From: an uncultured Eubacteriales bacterium
Lineage (GTDB): Bacteria; Bacillota; Clostridia; Oscillospirales; Acutalibacteraceae
Direction of reading: 5' to 3'
Length of the DNA: 35,095 bases
Assembly (NCBI GenBank): GCA_900317085.1
Contig: ONFJ01000028.1
Location: 1 to 35,095, forward strand
Positions 27,705 to 35,095 of the stretch are shown here, piece after piece. The notes beneath the pieces were generated by a model. It searched no databases. It was not told the DNA's origin and saw only the letters and a program-made list of their open reading frames with translations. The translations under genes were made by a program, and so were the position numbers. Positions within the stretch are counted from its first letter, which is position 1, and each line of letters opens with the position of its first letter.

Positions 27705-28049
27705 TCAGACCGCTTCGATCTCCTTGACGTTGATCTCCTGACCGCGGAGCAGGTACGTTTTACCTGACTCGCAGTAGGGGCACTGGCGCCCGTACTTCAC
27801 GGTGGCATAGGTCTTCGCGCAGTTCTCACAGTACGTGACAGCCGGCGTGTTGATGACATTGAGCTTGGCCTCGGTCATGCACTCATGTTTTTTGACAGCC
27901 CAGTTCCAGACGTCATCGAGATAGCTCGGGACGACGCCGGAGACTTCTCCCAATTCCAGCGTGACAGAGGACACGGTGGTCAGTTCATTTTTCTCGACGA
28001 CCTCTTCGACATCGTCGATGATGTAAAACACGATTCCCAGTTCATGCAT
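27705..28049 (-). CDS. hypA: Hydrogenase nickel incorporation protein HypA
   Basis: HypA delivers nickel to NiFe hydrogenase during maturation. The 114-residue product keeps the N-terminal MHE, whose His binds nickel, and the zinc site CENC...CPYC. Length is normal for the family. ATG at 28049 is supported by AAAGG about 10 nt upstream. It lies 18 nt downstream of the small disrupted gene on the same strand, so the two share a promoter. No hydrogenase or other hyp gene is in the window. Confidence 0.92.
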   Translation of the reverse strand: MHELGIVFYIIDDVEEVVEKNELTTVSSVTLELGEVSGVVPSYLDDVWNWAVKKHECMTEAKLNVINTPAVTYCENCAKTYATVKYGRQCPYCESGKTYLLRGQEINVKEIEAV

Positions 28050-28067
28050 GACTCAAATGGACCTTTC

Positions 28068-28362
28068 TTACAGTTCTTCGCCGGCAGCGTAAGCAGCAAG
28101 GATCTTGGTAGCCGGCTTGTCGAGGACAGCGATGTTGGCGACGACGCCTTCCTTCGTGAACTCGCGCTGGCCAACACCGTAGCCGGTGAGCTTTCGGACA
28201 GCCTTCTCGATCTTGACGCCTGCTTCGAGGTCGGCAAGGATGGACTTGAGCTCTTCTTCGTATTTTTCCATGGTCATCTCAGCGTCGACGCCGGGGATGA
28301 CATAAGCTTTACGGTCATAGTTGGTGACCGACGATGATAACGTTTTTCAGCATGTTGGTCAT
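28068..28362 (-). pseudogene. Small gene apparently split by a +1 frameshift
   Basis: A start ATG at 28362 has a strong GGGAGG 8 nt upstream, but its frame stops after 15 residues (MTNMLKNVIIVGHQL, TGA ending at 28315). The following frame is open without its own ribosome site and reads through TNYDRKAYVIPGVDAE into MTMEKYEEELKSILADLEAG and on to TAA at 28068. A shift of +1 near 28317 would join them into a product of about 97 residues. The downstream part alone (ATG at 28277, 69 residues) has no Shine-Dalgarno. I do not recognise the family. Options are a true frameshift mutation, a sequencing error, a recoding event, or a leader peptide followed by a weakly translated gene. Confidence 0.55.
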
Positions 28363-28427
28363 AATGATACCCTCCCAAAAGTACTCCACACAGCGCGGGA
28401 TTACGCAATGCGCTTTTTTACTTGTAT

Positions 28428-28455
28428 ATTATAACATGAGATTTTGTGCGAACAA
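28428..28455 (-). promoter_or_regulatory. Promoter of the small gene and hypA
   Basis: TTGTTC (28450-28455) and TATAAT (28428-28433) on the minus strand with a 16-bp spacer. It diverges from the response-regulator promoter at 28567. Confidence 0.75.
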
Positions 28456-28566
28456 GGGAAAGTCTGACTTTTTTTGGACGCAAGGTGTCAAAATCGACGT
28501 AAACTTTCCGTGCAGGTTGCACAACTTTACTTTTTCTTTGAAAACTCTGAATTTTAGATGCACTTT

Positions 28567-28575
28567 TGTTATGAT
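28567..28575 (+). promoter_or_regulatory. Extended -10 promoter of the two-component operon
   Basis: TGTTATGAT, an extended -10 (TG-n-TATGAT), about 50 bp before the response regulator; -35 poor. Confidence 0.55.
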
Positions 28576-28623
28576 AGAGTAAAGCCAGGTCAGAACGATC
28601 TCGAACACGACACGGAGGCACTT

Positions 28624-29313
28624 ATGTACACGGTTTTAGTATGTGACGACGACAGAGCGATCCTCGACTCCATCCGCATCTACCTCACCCAGGAAGGGTA
28701 CGAGGTCCTGACGGCGATGGACGGCATCGAGGCACTGGAGCTCCTGAAGGAACACGAGGTCCACTGCATGGTCCTCGACATCATGATGCCCCGCATGGAC
28801 GGCCTCACCGCCATGCTGAAGATCCGGGAGACCAACAACGTCCCCGTCATCCTGCTCTCGGCGAAGTCCGAGGACACGGACAAGATCACGGGGCTCAGCT
28901 TCGGCGCGGACGACTACGTCACGAAACCCTTCAACCCGCTGGAACTGGTGGCCCGGGTGAAGTCCCAGGTCCGCCGGTACGCGAAGCTCGGCAGCATGGA
29001 AGTCAGTGAACACGTTCTGGTGACCGGCGGCCTCGAGCTCGACACCGACAAGAAGCGGGTGACCGTGGACGGCGAAGAGGTCCGGCTCACGGCCCTCGAG
29101 TACCAGATCCTCGAATACCTCATGCGGAACATGGGACACGTGCTGTCCTCCGCGCAGATCTATGAGGCCGTCTGGAACGAACCGGCCCTGTCGACCGAGA
29201 AGACCGTGACGGTGCACATCCGGAACATCCGTGAAAAGATCGAGATCGACCCGAAAAATCCAAACTATTTGAAGGTGGTGTGGGGACTTGGCTACAAAGT
29301 CGACAAAATTTAA
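28624..29313 (+). CDS. OmpR/PhoB-family response regulator
   Basis: DNA-binding half of a two-component system, 229 residues. Receiver domain: acidic pocket CDDD (7-10), phosphorylated Asp52 in VLDIMMPRMDG, and the conserved KP near residue 101. C-terminal winged helix: VRLTALEYQILEYLM and TVTVHIRNIREKIE, ending LKVVWGLGYKVDKI. Start ATG at 28624 with GGAGG upstream. The end of the gene overlaps the start of the kinase gene by 26 nt, implying translational coupling. Confidence 0.96.
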   Translation: MYTVLVCDDDRAILDSIRIYLTQEGYEVLTAMDGIEALELLKEHEVHCMVLDIMMPRMDGLTAMLKIRETNNVPVILLSAKSEDTDKITGLSFGADDYVTKPFNPLELVARVKSQVRRYAKLGSMEVSEHVLVTGGLELDTDKKRVTVDGEEVRLTALEYQILEYLMRNMGHVLSSAQIYEAVWNEPALSTEKTVTVHIRNIREKIEIDPKNPNYLKVVWGLGYKVDKI

Positions 29314-31780
29314 ATACTCCAAAATTTCGAAGGCGATCTGCCTTCTGTTAGCCACGCTGCTGTTCTCTCTCGGCACCTGGTGTGCCGTGGAACTGGGCAT
29401 CGGAAGCGTCCTCTTAGGTCCGGGCCAATACTTTGCGAACGACGCGGCGGAAGGCCGTCAGAGCTTTACCGCGACGCCCGCCTTTGAGCGGATCCTCGAA
29501 GACGACGTCGGGAGCCTTCAGTACCTGGCCTCCGCGGACCGGGATGTCTACGAAAAAGCCTATGCAAAAGCACAGAAAGAAACGGTCGAGGCCATCGTCG
29601 ACCAGTACATGGCCCGGCAGAAATACCTGAAACAGCAGAACATGGACCCGATGGAAGAACCTTTCTACCGCAGCCCGACGGTCCATCTGAAGACTGCGGA
29701 CGTCGACGATGACACGTTGACGATCGACTTCGAATACGACACCATGGCGCTGTCGGAAGACGAGATCCGCGCGGAACTGAACCGGCAGTATGACACCTGG
29801 GAAGACGCGCAGCTCGACAGCCTCGAATCCGACCGGAACGACCATACTCTCTGGCTCAAACACAACGGGAGCCTTCGGTACTATGTCCGGGCCGTCGACG
29901 GGTCCGTCTACACGAACCTCTCCGGGAAGCCCTCTGTCGCCGACGTGAAAGGCCACGCTATCTGCGCCGGCAAGGACAGCAAGCGCTCCTTCATGAAGGG
30001 CATCGACTATCTGAACGACCAGGAAGTGGACAATGTCCTCGACGGACTGCCGGAAGGGACCGCCGTCTACTTCTGGGTCAACGACCCCGCCGGACAGAAA
30101 GCGGACCTCACCCTGTTCCGCGCGCTCACGGACGAGAACGATGAATACATCGCCGCCCGGCAGATGTACGACATCATGAAAGACCGGCCCGCCGGCTGGA
30201 TCCTTGCCATCATGATCTTCTCGTACCTGGCAGGCCTCGCACTCCTGATCTGGTTCCTGCACCTCGTGGGACACCGAAACGACGACCCCGTCGCGGCTGA
30301 CGGGTCTCCGGAACCGGTCCGGTACGCCAAAGACGGCTCCCGTCTGGTGACGGCCGCTATCGACAAGCTCCCCGGCGATGTACACTTCCTGCTCTTCGCC
30401 ATCCTGTTCGGCCTCTGTCTGGGCCTTCCCCTCGCTGCGATGACTGAATCGGCCGACTCGCTGAGCGTTTGGCCCTGGCTCCCGCTGGGGGGCGTCCTGA
30501 CGACCGCGGGTTGCTTTCTGCTCCTCGCCGAATGGCTCGCCTCCGTCTGCCGGACCGTGAAGTCCGGACGCGGCTACTGGAAACACACGCTCATCGGCCG
30601 GTTCTTCGGCTGGCTCGGGCGCAACGGGACGTACATCGCCAACAACTGGAAAGAGGCGGCGGCCAACGCCAAATATGTGCCAAAGCAGCTGCCGAAACGC
30701 GCGGTGCTCTGGGTCATCGGCTACCTGTTCCTCAACACCCTGCTCATCAACCTGATGGTGCACATGCGGGGCCCCGTTGGGACAGCCATCCTGTTCCTCG
30801 TCCTGCTCGTCGCCTTCAACCTCTATGTCCTGGCCCGGCTGGTCAAGTACCTCCGGGGGCTCGATGAGATCATCGCCGCCTCCGGCACCGACACCGATGT
30901 CACGGTCGACGGGAGCGGCCTGCCCGCCTCCCTCCGGACCCTCGCCGGGAACCTCACCGTCACCCGGGAGACCATGGACAAAGCCGTCGAAAAGGCCGTT
31001 CAGGAAGAGCGGACCCGGACGGAGCTCATCACGAACGTGACCCACGACCTGAAGACGCCGCTGACGTCGCTCATCAACTACTCCGGTCTGCTGGACCGCA
31101 AGGCTGAGGCCGGCGAACTCGGGGACGAGGAGTCCGTGCAGTATGTCGGCGTCATCCACGACCAGTCCGAGAAGCTGAAGCACCTCATCGAAGACCTGCT
31201 GGAAGCCTCCAAAGCTTCCGCCGGCAACGTGCCACTCCACTGTACTCCGCTGAACCTCACAGAGCTCGCGGCCCAGGCCATCGCCGAGTTCGCGCCGGAA
31301 ATGGAGAAGAACGGCAATGAGATCGTATTCACCGGCGCCGACGGCCAGCCCGTCACCGGCGAGCACATCGTCTACGCGGACGGGCAGCAGACCTACCGGG
31401 TCCTCTCGAACCTGCTGTCCAACGCGCTGAAGTATTCCGCGCCGAACACCCGCATCTACGCGTCCGTGGCAGACGGCCCGGCTGCCACCGGCAACGGCAC
31501 TGACGGCTCGGCCACCGGCATTGACGGCTCGGCCAAGAGTTCAACTACAACAATCTTTGAGCTCAAGAACACGTCCGCGGAACCGCTGAACATCTCCGCC
31601 GAAGAGCTGATGCAGCGCTTCGTCCGGGGCGACCGCTCCCGCGGCGAGACCGAAGGTCACGGCCTCGGCCTGTCCATCGCCAAAGACCTCGTCTCCCTCA
31701 TGGGCGGCTCCCTCTCCCTCGACATCGACGGCGACCTCTTCAAAGCCACCGTCACCCTGCCGAAGGTGGACCTCAACTGA
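29288..31780 (+). CDS. Multi-pass membrane sensor histidine kinase
   Basis: Partner of the upstream regulator, 830 residues. One N-terminal helix (about 15-40) precedes an extracytoplasmic region of about 250 residues with no recognised domain. A helix at about 298-320 and four more between 360 and 520 follow. HisKA has THDLKTPLTSL with the phosphorylated His near 586. HATPase has N-box NLLSNALKYS and G2-box GHGLGLSIAKDL. Between these, the usual loop is lengthened by a Gly/Thr/Asp/Ser repeat, and the F-box reads MQRFVRGDRSRG. The start is TTG at 29288, preceded by AAGGTGG inside the regulator gene. The multi-helix middle resembles kinases that sense envelope stress, but the signal is unknown. 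Confidence 0.93.
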   Translation: MATKSTKFKYSKISKAICLLLATLLFSLGTWCAVELGIGSVLLGPGQYFANDAAEGRQSFTATPAFERILEDDVGSLQYLASADRDVYEKAYAKAQKETVEAIVDQYMARQKYLKQQNMDPMEEPFYRSPTVHLKTADVDDDTLTIDFEYDTMALSEDEIRAELNRQYDTWEDAQLDSLESDRNDHTLWLKHNGSLRYYVRAVDGSVYTNLSGKPSVADVKGHAICAGKDSKRSFMKGIDYLNDQEVDNVLDGLPEGTAVYFWVNDPAGQKADLTLFRALTDENDEYIAARQMYDIMKDRPAGWILAIMIFSYLAGLALLIWFLHLVGHRNDDPVAADGSPEPVRYAKDGSRLVTAAIDKLPGDVHFLLFAILFGLCLGLPLAAMTESADSLSVWPWLPLGGVLTTAGCFLLLAEWLASVCRTVKSGRGYWKHTLIGRFFGWLGRNGTYIANNWKEAAANAKYVPKQLPKRAVLWVIGYLFLNTLLINLMVHMRGPVGTAILFLVLLVAFNLYVLARLVKYLRGLDEIIAASGTDTDVTVDGSGLPASLRTLAGNLTVTRETMDKAVEKAVQEERTRTELITNVTHDLKTPLTSLINYSGLLDRKAEAGELGDEESVQYVGVIHDQSEKLKHLIEDLLEASKASAGNVPLHCTPLNLTELAAQAIAEFAPEMEKNGNEIVFTGADGQPVTGEHIVYADGQQTYRVLSNLLSNALKYSAPNTRIYASVADGPAATGNGTDGSATGIDGSAKSSTTTIFELKNTSAEPLNISAEELMQRFVRGDRSRGETEGHGLGLSIAKDLVSLMGGSLSLDIDGDLFKATVTLPKVDLN

Positions 31781-31839
31781 CGCACTACGCTTGACCCACT
31801 ACTCTTATCCCACTACTTTTTTACACGCATATTTCACAA

Positions 31840-31873
31840 AACAGACCCTGCAGCTTCGGTTGCAGGGTCTGTT
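31840..31873. terminator. Strong hairpin after the histidine kinase gene
   Basis: AACAGACCCTGCA pairs with TGCAGGGTCTGTT (13 bp) around an 8-nt loop. A U-tract (TTTTG) follows only on the minus strand; on the + strand it is followed by CCGG. It may end the kinase transcript inefficiently or stop a minus-strand transcript coming from locus 2. Confidence 0.6.
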
Positions 31874-31923
31874 CCGGCAAACAGGGATTCGGTGAACATT
31901 CAATAATCGGCATTAACAGACTA

Positions 31924-32047
31924 GCCGGCATCAACAAACGCCGGCCATAGAAGGCGATATGCTCTCTTCCGGGGAAGGGGGAGCCAAAGAGCGTGGGAGA
32001 AAGCCACCTTCCCCTGTCCCCGGACCCCTACCCCTTCCGGCTTTCTC
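31924..32047. repeat. Palindrome-rich REP-like stretch before array 2
   Basis: GCCGGC occurs twice around 10 bp (31924-31945). Further on GGAAGGGG can pair with either CCTTCCCC or CCCCTTCC, and GAGAAAGCC (31997-32005) pairs with GGCTTTCTC (32039-32047). It looks like the degenerate palindromic intergenic repeats common in gut Firmicutes genomes (from general knowledge, not checked). Confidence 0.5.
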
Positions 32048-32056
32048 GCCGAGTTC

Positions 32057-32311
32057 ACGCTAAATGTTGAAATATCGGTTTTAGCGTTAGTTTTATTCGC
32101 GGCGGCCTATTCGATGTTAACGCTAAATATAACGCAATACGCATTTAGCGTGAGAGATTTCTCGGTTTTCATCTTCTGCTCCTTTGATGATTGGATGATA
32201 ATCACTCTGATTCTAACGCTAAAATCCGAGTGACGATGATTTAGCGTGAGAACCCTGACAAGCAGAGAAAATAAAGTTAACGCCAAAAACGCCGAAACGG
32301 GCATTTAGCGT
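32057..32311. repeat. Array 2: four inverted-box pairs on a 32-bp grid
   Basis: Left boxes ACGCTAAA begin at 32057, 32120, 32216 and 32280 (the last has one mismatch). Right boxes TTTAGCGT end at 32087, 32151, 32247 and 32311. Interiors are 15, 16, 16 and 16 bp and unrelated in sequence. Gaps between pairs are 32, 64 and 32 bp. The right boxes of pairs 2-4 are followed by GA. The architecture parallels array 1 although the box sequence differs. Confidence 0.8.
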
Positions 32312-32333
32312 GAACTCCTCATGTCCATAGTAT

Positions 32334-32645
32334 CTTGCAGGCCAAAGGGCCGCAGCGCCCCTTTGGTCTGTTGTCTGCCCCGTGCCGCAGGGCGGAGGTG
32401 CTGTCATAGGGCTTTGCCGCACGGTATGCGGCGCACGGGTGCGCCCTTGACAGCACCGAAGGACTGTGGCACCTATAAGCTTAGCAAGTTTGAGAGCGAG
32501 AGCGTATAAAAGGGCTATTGTGGTGGGTATGACACTGAGCCCGGAGCGGAGTGGAGGGCGTCAATACGCACGGCAGCTAACAGGGACGGTTTGCGGTGTA
32601 CTAGCTGAGCGTCGCCGTCCGCCCCGCTGCCTGGCGGATGTTTCC
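32334..32645 (+). ncRNA. Structured RNA element, copy 2 (unknown family)
   Basis: Second copy of the element at 15706-15929, starting at the same point (TGCAGGCC) and ending at the same GGCGGATGTTTCC. The first 135 nt align without large gaps, and most differences fall in paired positions and keep pairing: GCTGTCA is extended by GGT with ACC, GCCGCA pairs with TGCGGC, and GCA with TGC. It has two enlargements relative to copy 1: about 63 nt at 32474-32536, and a longer apical arm (GGACGG 32584-32589 with CCGTCC 32615-32620) inside the conserved GGCAGC/GCTGCC helix. One pair of the closing helix is lost (T-T). Downstream lie GGAGGC/GCCTCC and the ATCGCCAAA motif. No promoter is clear. Confidence 0.7.
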
Positions 32646-32721
32646 GAAAAGGAGGCGAAGCCTCCGAAAGCTTCACCAATGGTGATGGGATTGAGGGGTA
32701 TATCGCCAAAGGAAAACAAAA

Positions 32722-32757
32722 CAAAAAGCCCGAGAGCTTCCTAAGAAGTTCTCGGGC
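32722..32757 (-). terminator. Terminator of ppdK
   Basis: GCCCGAGA pairs with TCTCGGGC, with an inner CTTC/GAAG. TTTTTGTTTTG follows on the minus strand. On the + strand the tail is poorer (ATATTTGCGTTTT) but could end a transcript from the element at 32334. Confidence 0.85.
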
Positions 32758-32809
32758 ATATTTGCGTTTTGGCGGTTGTTAAGCCGCGCTCGACGTTGTG
32801 TCGCAGAAG

Positions 32810-35095
32810 TTACGCGTTGTACTTCTTGTTGGACTGCTTGATGGCAGCCTGAGCAGCAGCAAGGCGTGCGATCGGGACACGGAACGGGGAGCAGGAGACA
32901 TAGTCAAGGCCGAGGCTGTTGCAGAACTCGACGGAAGTCGGGTCGCCGCCGTGCTCGCCGCAGATACCTGCATGCAGGTCCTTGTTGGCGGGCTTGCCAA
33001 GGTCGAGGGCCATCTTCATGAGTTTGCCAACACCGTTCTGGTCAAGCTTGGCGAACGGATCGTTCTCCATGATCTTGGCGTCGTAGTAGTCCGGGAAGAA
33101 CTTCGCGGCGTCGTCACGGGAGAAGCCGTAGGTCATCTGGGTAAGGTCGTTGGTACCGAAGCAGAAGAAGTCGGCGTTGGCTGCGATCTCATCGGCGATG
33201 AGGCAGGCACGCGGGATCTCCATCATGGTACCGACCTGGTAGCTCATGTTGACACCGGCAGCGGCGATCTCTTCGTTCGCAGTGTCGATGACGATCTGCT
33301 TGACGAACTGGAGCTCTTTGGTCTCACCGACCAGCGGGATCATGATCTCGGGCATGGTCTTCCAACCCGGGTGGCTCTTGTTGACAGCAATCGCAGCGCG
33401 GATGACGGCACGGGTCTGCATGACAGCGATCTCCGGATAGGAGACAGCCAGACGGCAGCCACGGTGACCCATCATCGGGTTGAACTCGTGGAGACCCTGG
33501 ATGAGAGCCTTGATCTCTTCAACGCTCTTGCCCTTGGCATCGGCGAGCTTCTTGATGTCAGCTTCTTCGGTCGGAACGAACTCGTGGAGAGGCGGATCGA
33601 GGAAGCGGATGGTGACAGGCATACCTTCGAGGGCTTCGTAGAGCTGCTCGAAGTCTTTCTGCTGCATGGGAAGGATCTTCTCAAGAGCTTCTTCTCTCTC
33701 TTCCTTGGTGGAGGAGCAGATCATCTCGCGGAAGGAATCGATACGGCCTTCGGAGAAGAACATGTGCTCGGTACGGCAGAGGCCGATGCCTTCTGCGCCA
33801 AGCTCACGGGCCTTGCGGGCGTCTTCCGGAGTATCGGCATTGGTACGGACCTTCATGGTTCTGAAGTCGTCCGCCCAGCGCATGAGGGTCTTGAAGTCCT
33901 CGTCTTCGATGGAACCATCGAGAACGGGAAGGAGACCGTCATAGATGTCACCGGTGGAACCGTCGAAGGAGATGCAGTCGCCTTCTTTGTAGGTCTTACC
34001 ACCGAGCTGGAAGGTCTTGTTCTCCTCGTCCATGACGAGTTCGGAGCAGCCGGCGACACAGCAGGAACCCATACCACGGGCAACAACAGCTGCGTGGGAG
34101 GTCATACCGCCGCGGGCAGTCAGGATACCCTGAGCAGCCTTCATGCCTTCGATGTCCTCGGGAGAGGTCTCGAGACGGACAAGAACGACTTTCTCGCCGC
34201 GGGCAGCCCATTCGACTGCGTCTTCCGCGGAGAAGACGACTTTACCGGAAGCAGCACCGGGAGCGGCGGGAAGACCCTTACCGATCTTGGTGGCGTTCTT
34301 GACAGCAGCCTTGTCGAAGGAGCCGTGAAGCAGGGTGTCGAGGTTTCTCGGGTCGACCGCAAGGATGGCTCTCTCCTTGGAGATCTTACCTTCCTTGACG
34401 AGGTCGTGAGCGATCTTCAGAGCGGCCTTCGCGGTACGCTTACCGTTACGGGTCTGGAGCATGTAGAGCTTACCGTCTTCGATGGTGAACTCCATGTCCT
34501 GCATATCTCTGTAGTGGTTCTCAAGCTTGTGAGCGATGCCGAGGAGCTGATCGTAGATCTCCGGCATGGTCTCCTTGATGGCGTCGATGTGCATCGGAGT
34601 ACGGACACCGGCAACGACGTCTTCGCCCTGAGCGTTCATAAGAACTTCTGCGAAGAACTGGTTTTCACCGGTAGCCGGGTCACGGGTGAAAGCAACACCG
34701 GAACCGGAGGTGTCACCCATGTTACCGAAGGCCATCATCTGGACGTTGACAGCGGTACCCCAGGAGTACGGGATGTCGTTGTCACGTCTGTAAACGTTCG
34801 CACGGGGGTTGTCCCAGGAACGGAAAACAGCTTTGACAGCTTCGAAGAGCTGAACTTTCGGGTCGGACGGGAATTCTTCACCGATCTTGTTCTTGTACTC
34901 TTCCTTGAACTGGAAGGCGAGTTCCTTCAGGTCATCAGCGTCGAGGTCGACGTCCTGAGTAACGCCCTTCTTCTCTTTCATCTCGTCGATGAGCTGTTCG
35001 AAGTATTTCTTACCGACTTCCATAACGACGTCGGAGAACATCTGGATGAAACGTCTGTAGCAGTCCCAGGCCCAACGCGGGTTGCCGGACTTCTT
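32810..35095 (-). CDS. ppdK: Pyruvate, phosphate dikinase (5' end beyond window)
   Basis: Interconverts pyruvate, ATP and phosphate with PEP, AMP and pyrophosphate; common in anaerobic glycolysis. The frame stays open to the window edge (KKSGNPRWAWDCYRRFIQMF upstream of the first in-window Met), so about the first 110 residues are missing. Visible are the end of the ATP-grasp domain, the swivelling phosphohistidine domain with GGMTSHAAVVARGMG (catalytic His), and the C-terminal PEP-binding barrel with GLCRTEHMFF, FGTNDLTQMTYGFSRDD and the active-site Cys in ICGEHGGDP. All catalytic residues present in the window are intact. It ends at 32810, and a strong terminator follows. Confidence 0.97.
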   Translation of the reverse strand, partial: KKSGNPRWAWDCYRRFIQMFSDVVMEVGKKYFEQLIDEMKEKKGVTQDVDLDADDLKELAFQFKEEYKNKIGEEFPSDPKVQLFEAVKAVFRSWDNPRANVYRRDNDIPYSWGTAVNVQMMAFGNMGDTSGSGVAFTRDPATGENQFFAEVLMNAQGEDVVAGVRTPMHIDAIKETMPEIYDQLLGIAHKLENHYRDMQDMEFTIEDGKLYMLQTRNGKRTAKAALKIAHDLVKEGKISKERAILAVDPRNLDTLLHGSFDKAAVKNATKIGKGLPAAPGAASGKVVFSAEDAVEWAARGEKVVLVRLETSPEDIEGMKAAQGILTARGGMTSHAAVVARGMGSCCVAGCSELVMDEENKTFQLGGKTYKEGDCISFDGSTGDIYDGLLPVLDGSIEDEDFKTLMRWADDFRTMKVRTNADTPEDARKARELGAEGIGLCRTEHMFFSEGRIDSFREMICSSTKEEREEALEKILPMQQKDFEQLYEALEGMPVTIRFLDPPLHEFVPTEEADIKKLADAKGKSVEEIKALIQGLHEFNPMMGHRGCRLAVSYPEIAVMQTRAVIRAAIAVNKSHPGWKTMPEIMIPLVGETKELQFVKQIVIDTANEEIAAAGVNMSYQVGTMMEIPRACLIADEIAANADFFCFGTNDLTQMTYGFSRDDAAKFFPDYYDAKIMENDPFAKLDQNGVGKLMKMALDLGKPANKDLHAGICGEHGGDPTSVEFCNSLGLDYVSCSPFRVPIARLAAAQAAIKQSNKKYNA

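Noticed and set aside
28315..28320. prfB-like programmed frameshift
   Set aside because: The codon is CTA, on which the tRNA cannot re-pair after a +1 slip, and no internal Shine-Dalgarno stimulator lies at the needed distance.
32334..32645. Insertion sequence or MITE
   Set aside because: No matching terminal inverted repeats or target duplications were seen at the two copies; a decayed mobile element cannot be fully excluded.

Overview
The window reads as chromosomal DNA from an anaerobic, moderately GC-rich Firmicute, most likely a gut-type Clostridia (Oscillospirales-like; this placement is inference). The evidence is an SRP RNA beside dnaX, a T-box in front of ileS, rubredoxin, pyruvate phosphate dikinase, an Amidase_6-type secreted protein, a DHHW protein, a lipoprotein serpin, strong AGGAGG ribosome sites and frequent TTG starts. 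No tRNA, rRNA, CRISPR-Cas, transposase or prophage genes were found.

Layout. 1-1898 (-): dnaX, cut by the window edge, with a tandem-repeat acidic tail; its upstream spacer holds the SRP RNA (-). secA (+) diverges from these. 5199-7181 (+): a membrane protein with two GGDEF domains. 7249-9795 (-): yifB/comM then a YitT-family gene. 9922-13848 (+): a 30-residue membrane peptide, a zinc-ribbon protein, a small unknown protein, rubredoxin, and a 795-residue protein with a very regular 22/16-residue charged helical repeat. 13931-15100 (-): secreted amidase-like protein. 15101-16053: non-coding locus 1. 16054-17532 (-): D-Ala-D-Ala carboxypeptidase. 17637-22073 (+): metallophosphoesterase, DHHW protein, SGNH hydrolase and serpin. 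22205-25387 (-): ileS with a complete T-box leader. 25784-28362 (-): secreted phosphoesterase, hypA and a frame-disrupted small gene. 28624-31780 (+): response regulator and histidine kinase. 31781-32809: non-coding locus 2. 32810-35095 (-): ppdK, cut by the edge.

Most of the genes are housekeeping or cell-surface functions. The unexplained parts are non-coding. First, loci 1 and 2 share one architecture: an AT-rich array of short inverted boxes, with fixed spacing around non-conserved sequence, followed directly by a 224-312 nt GC-rich element. The two copies of that element keep the same helices through compensatory changes, and G-U pairs point to the + strand, so this looks like a structured RNA family of unknown function. 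The box sequence differs between the two loci while the architecture is kept. Second, a short motif, ATCGCC(A), recurs in nearly every intergenic spacer. It sits 0-13 nt after the stop codon of eight genes, always in the sense direction, usually just before the terminator.
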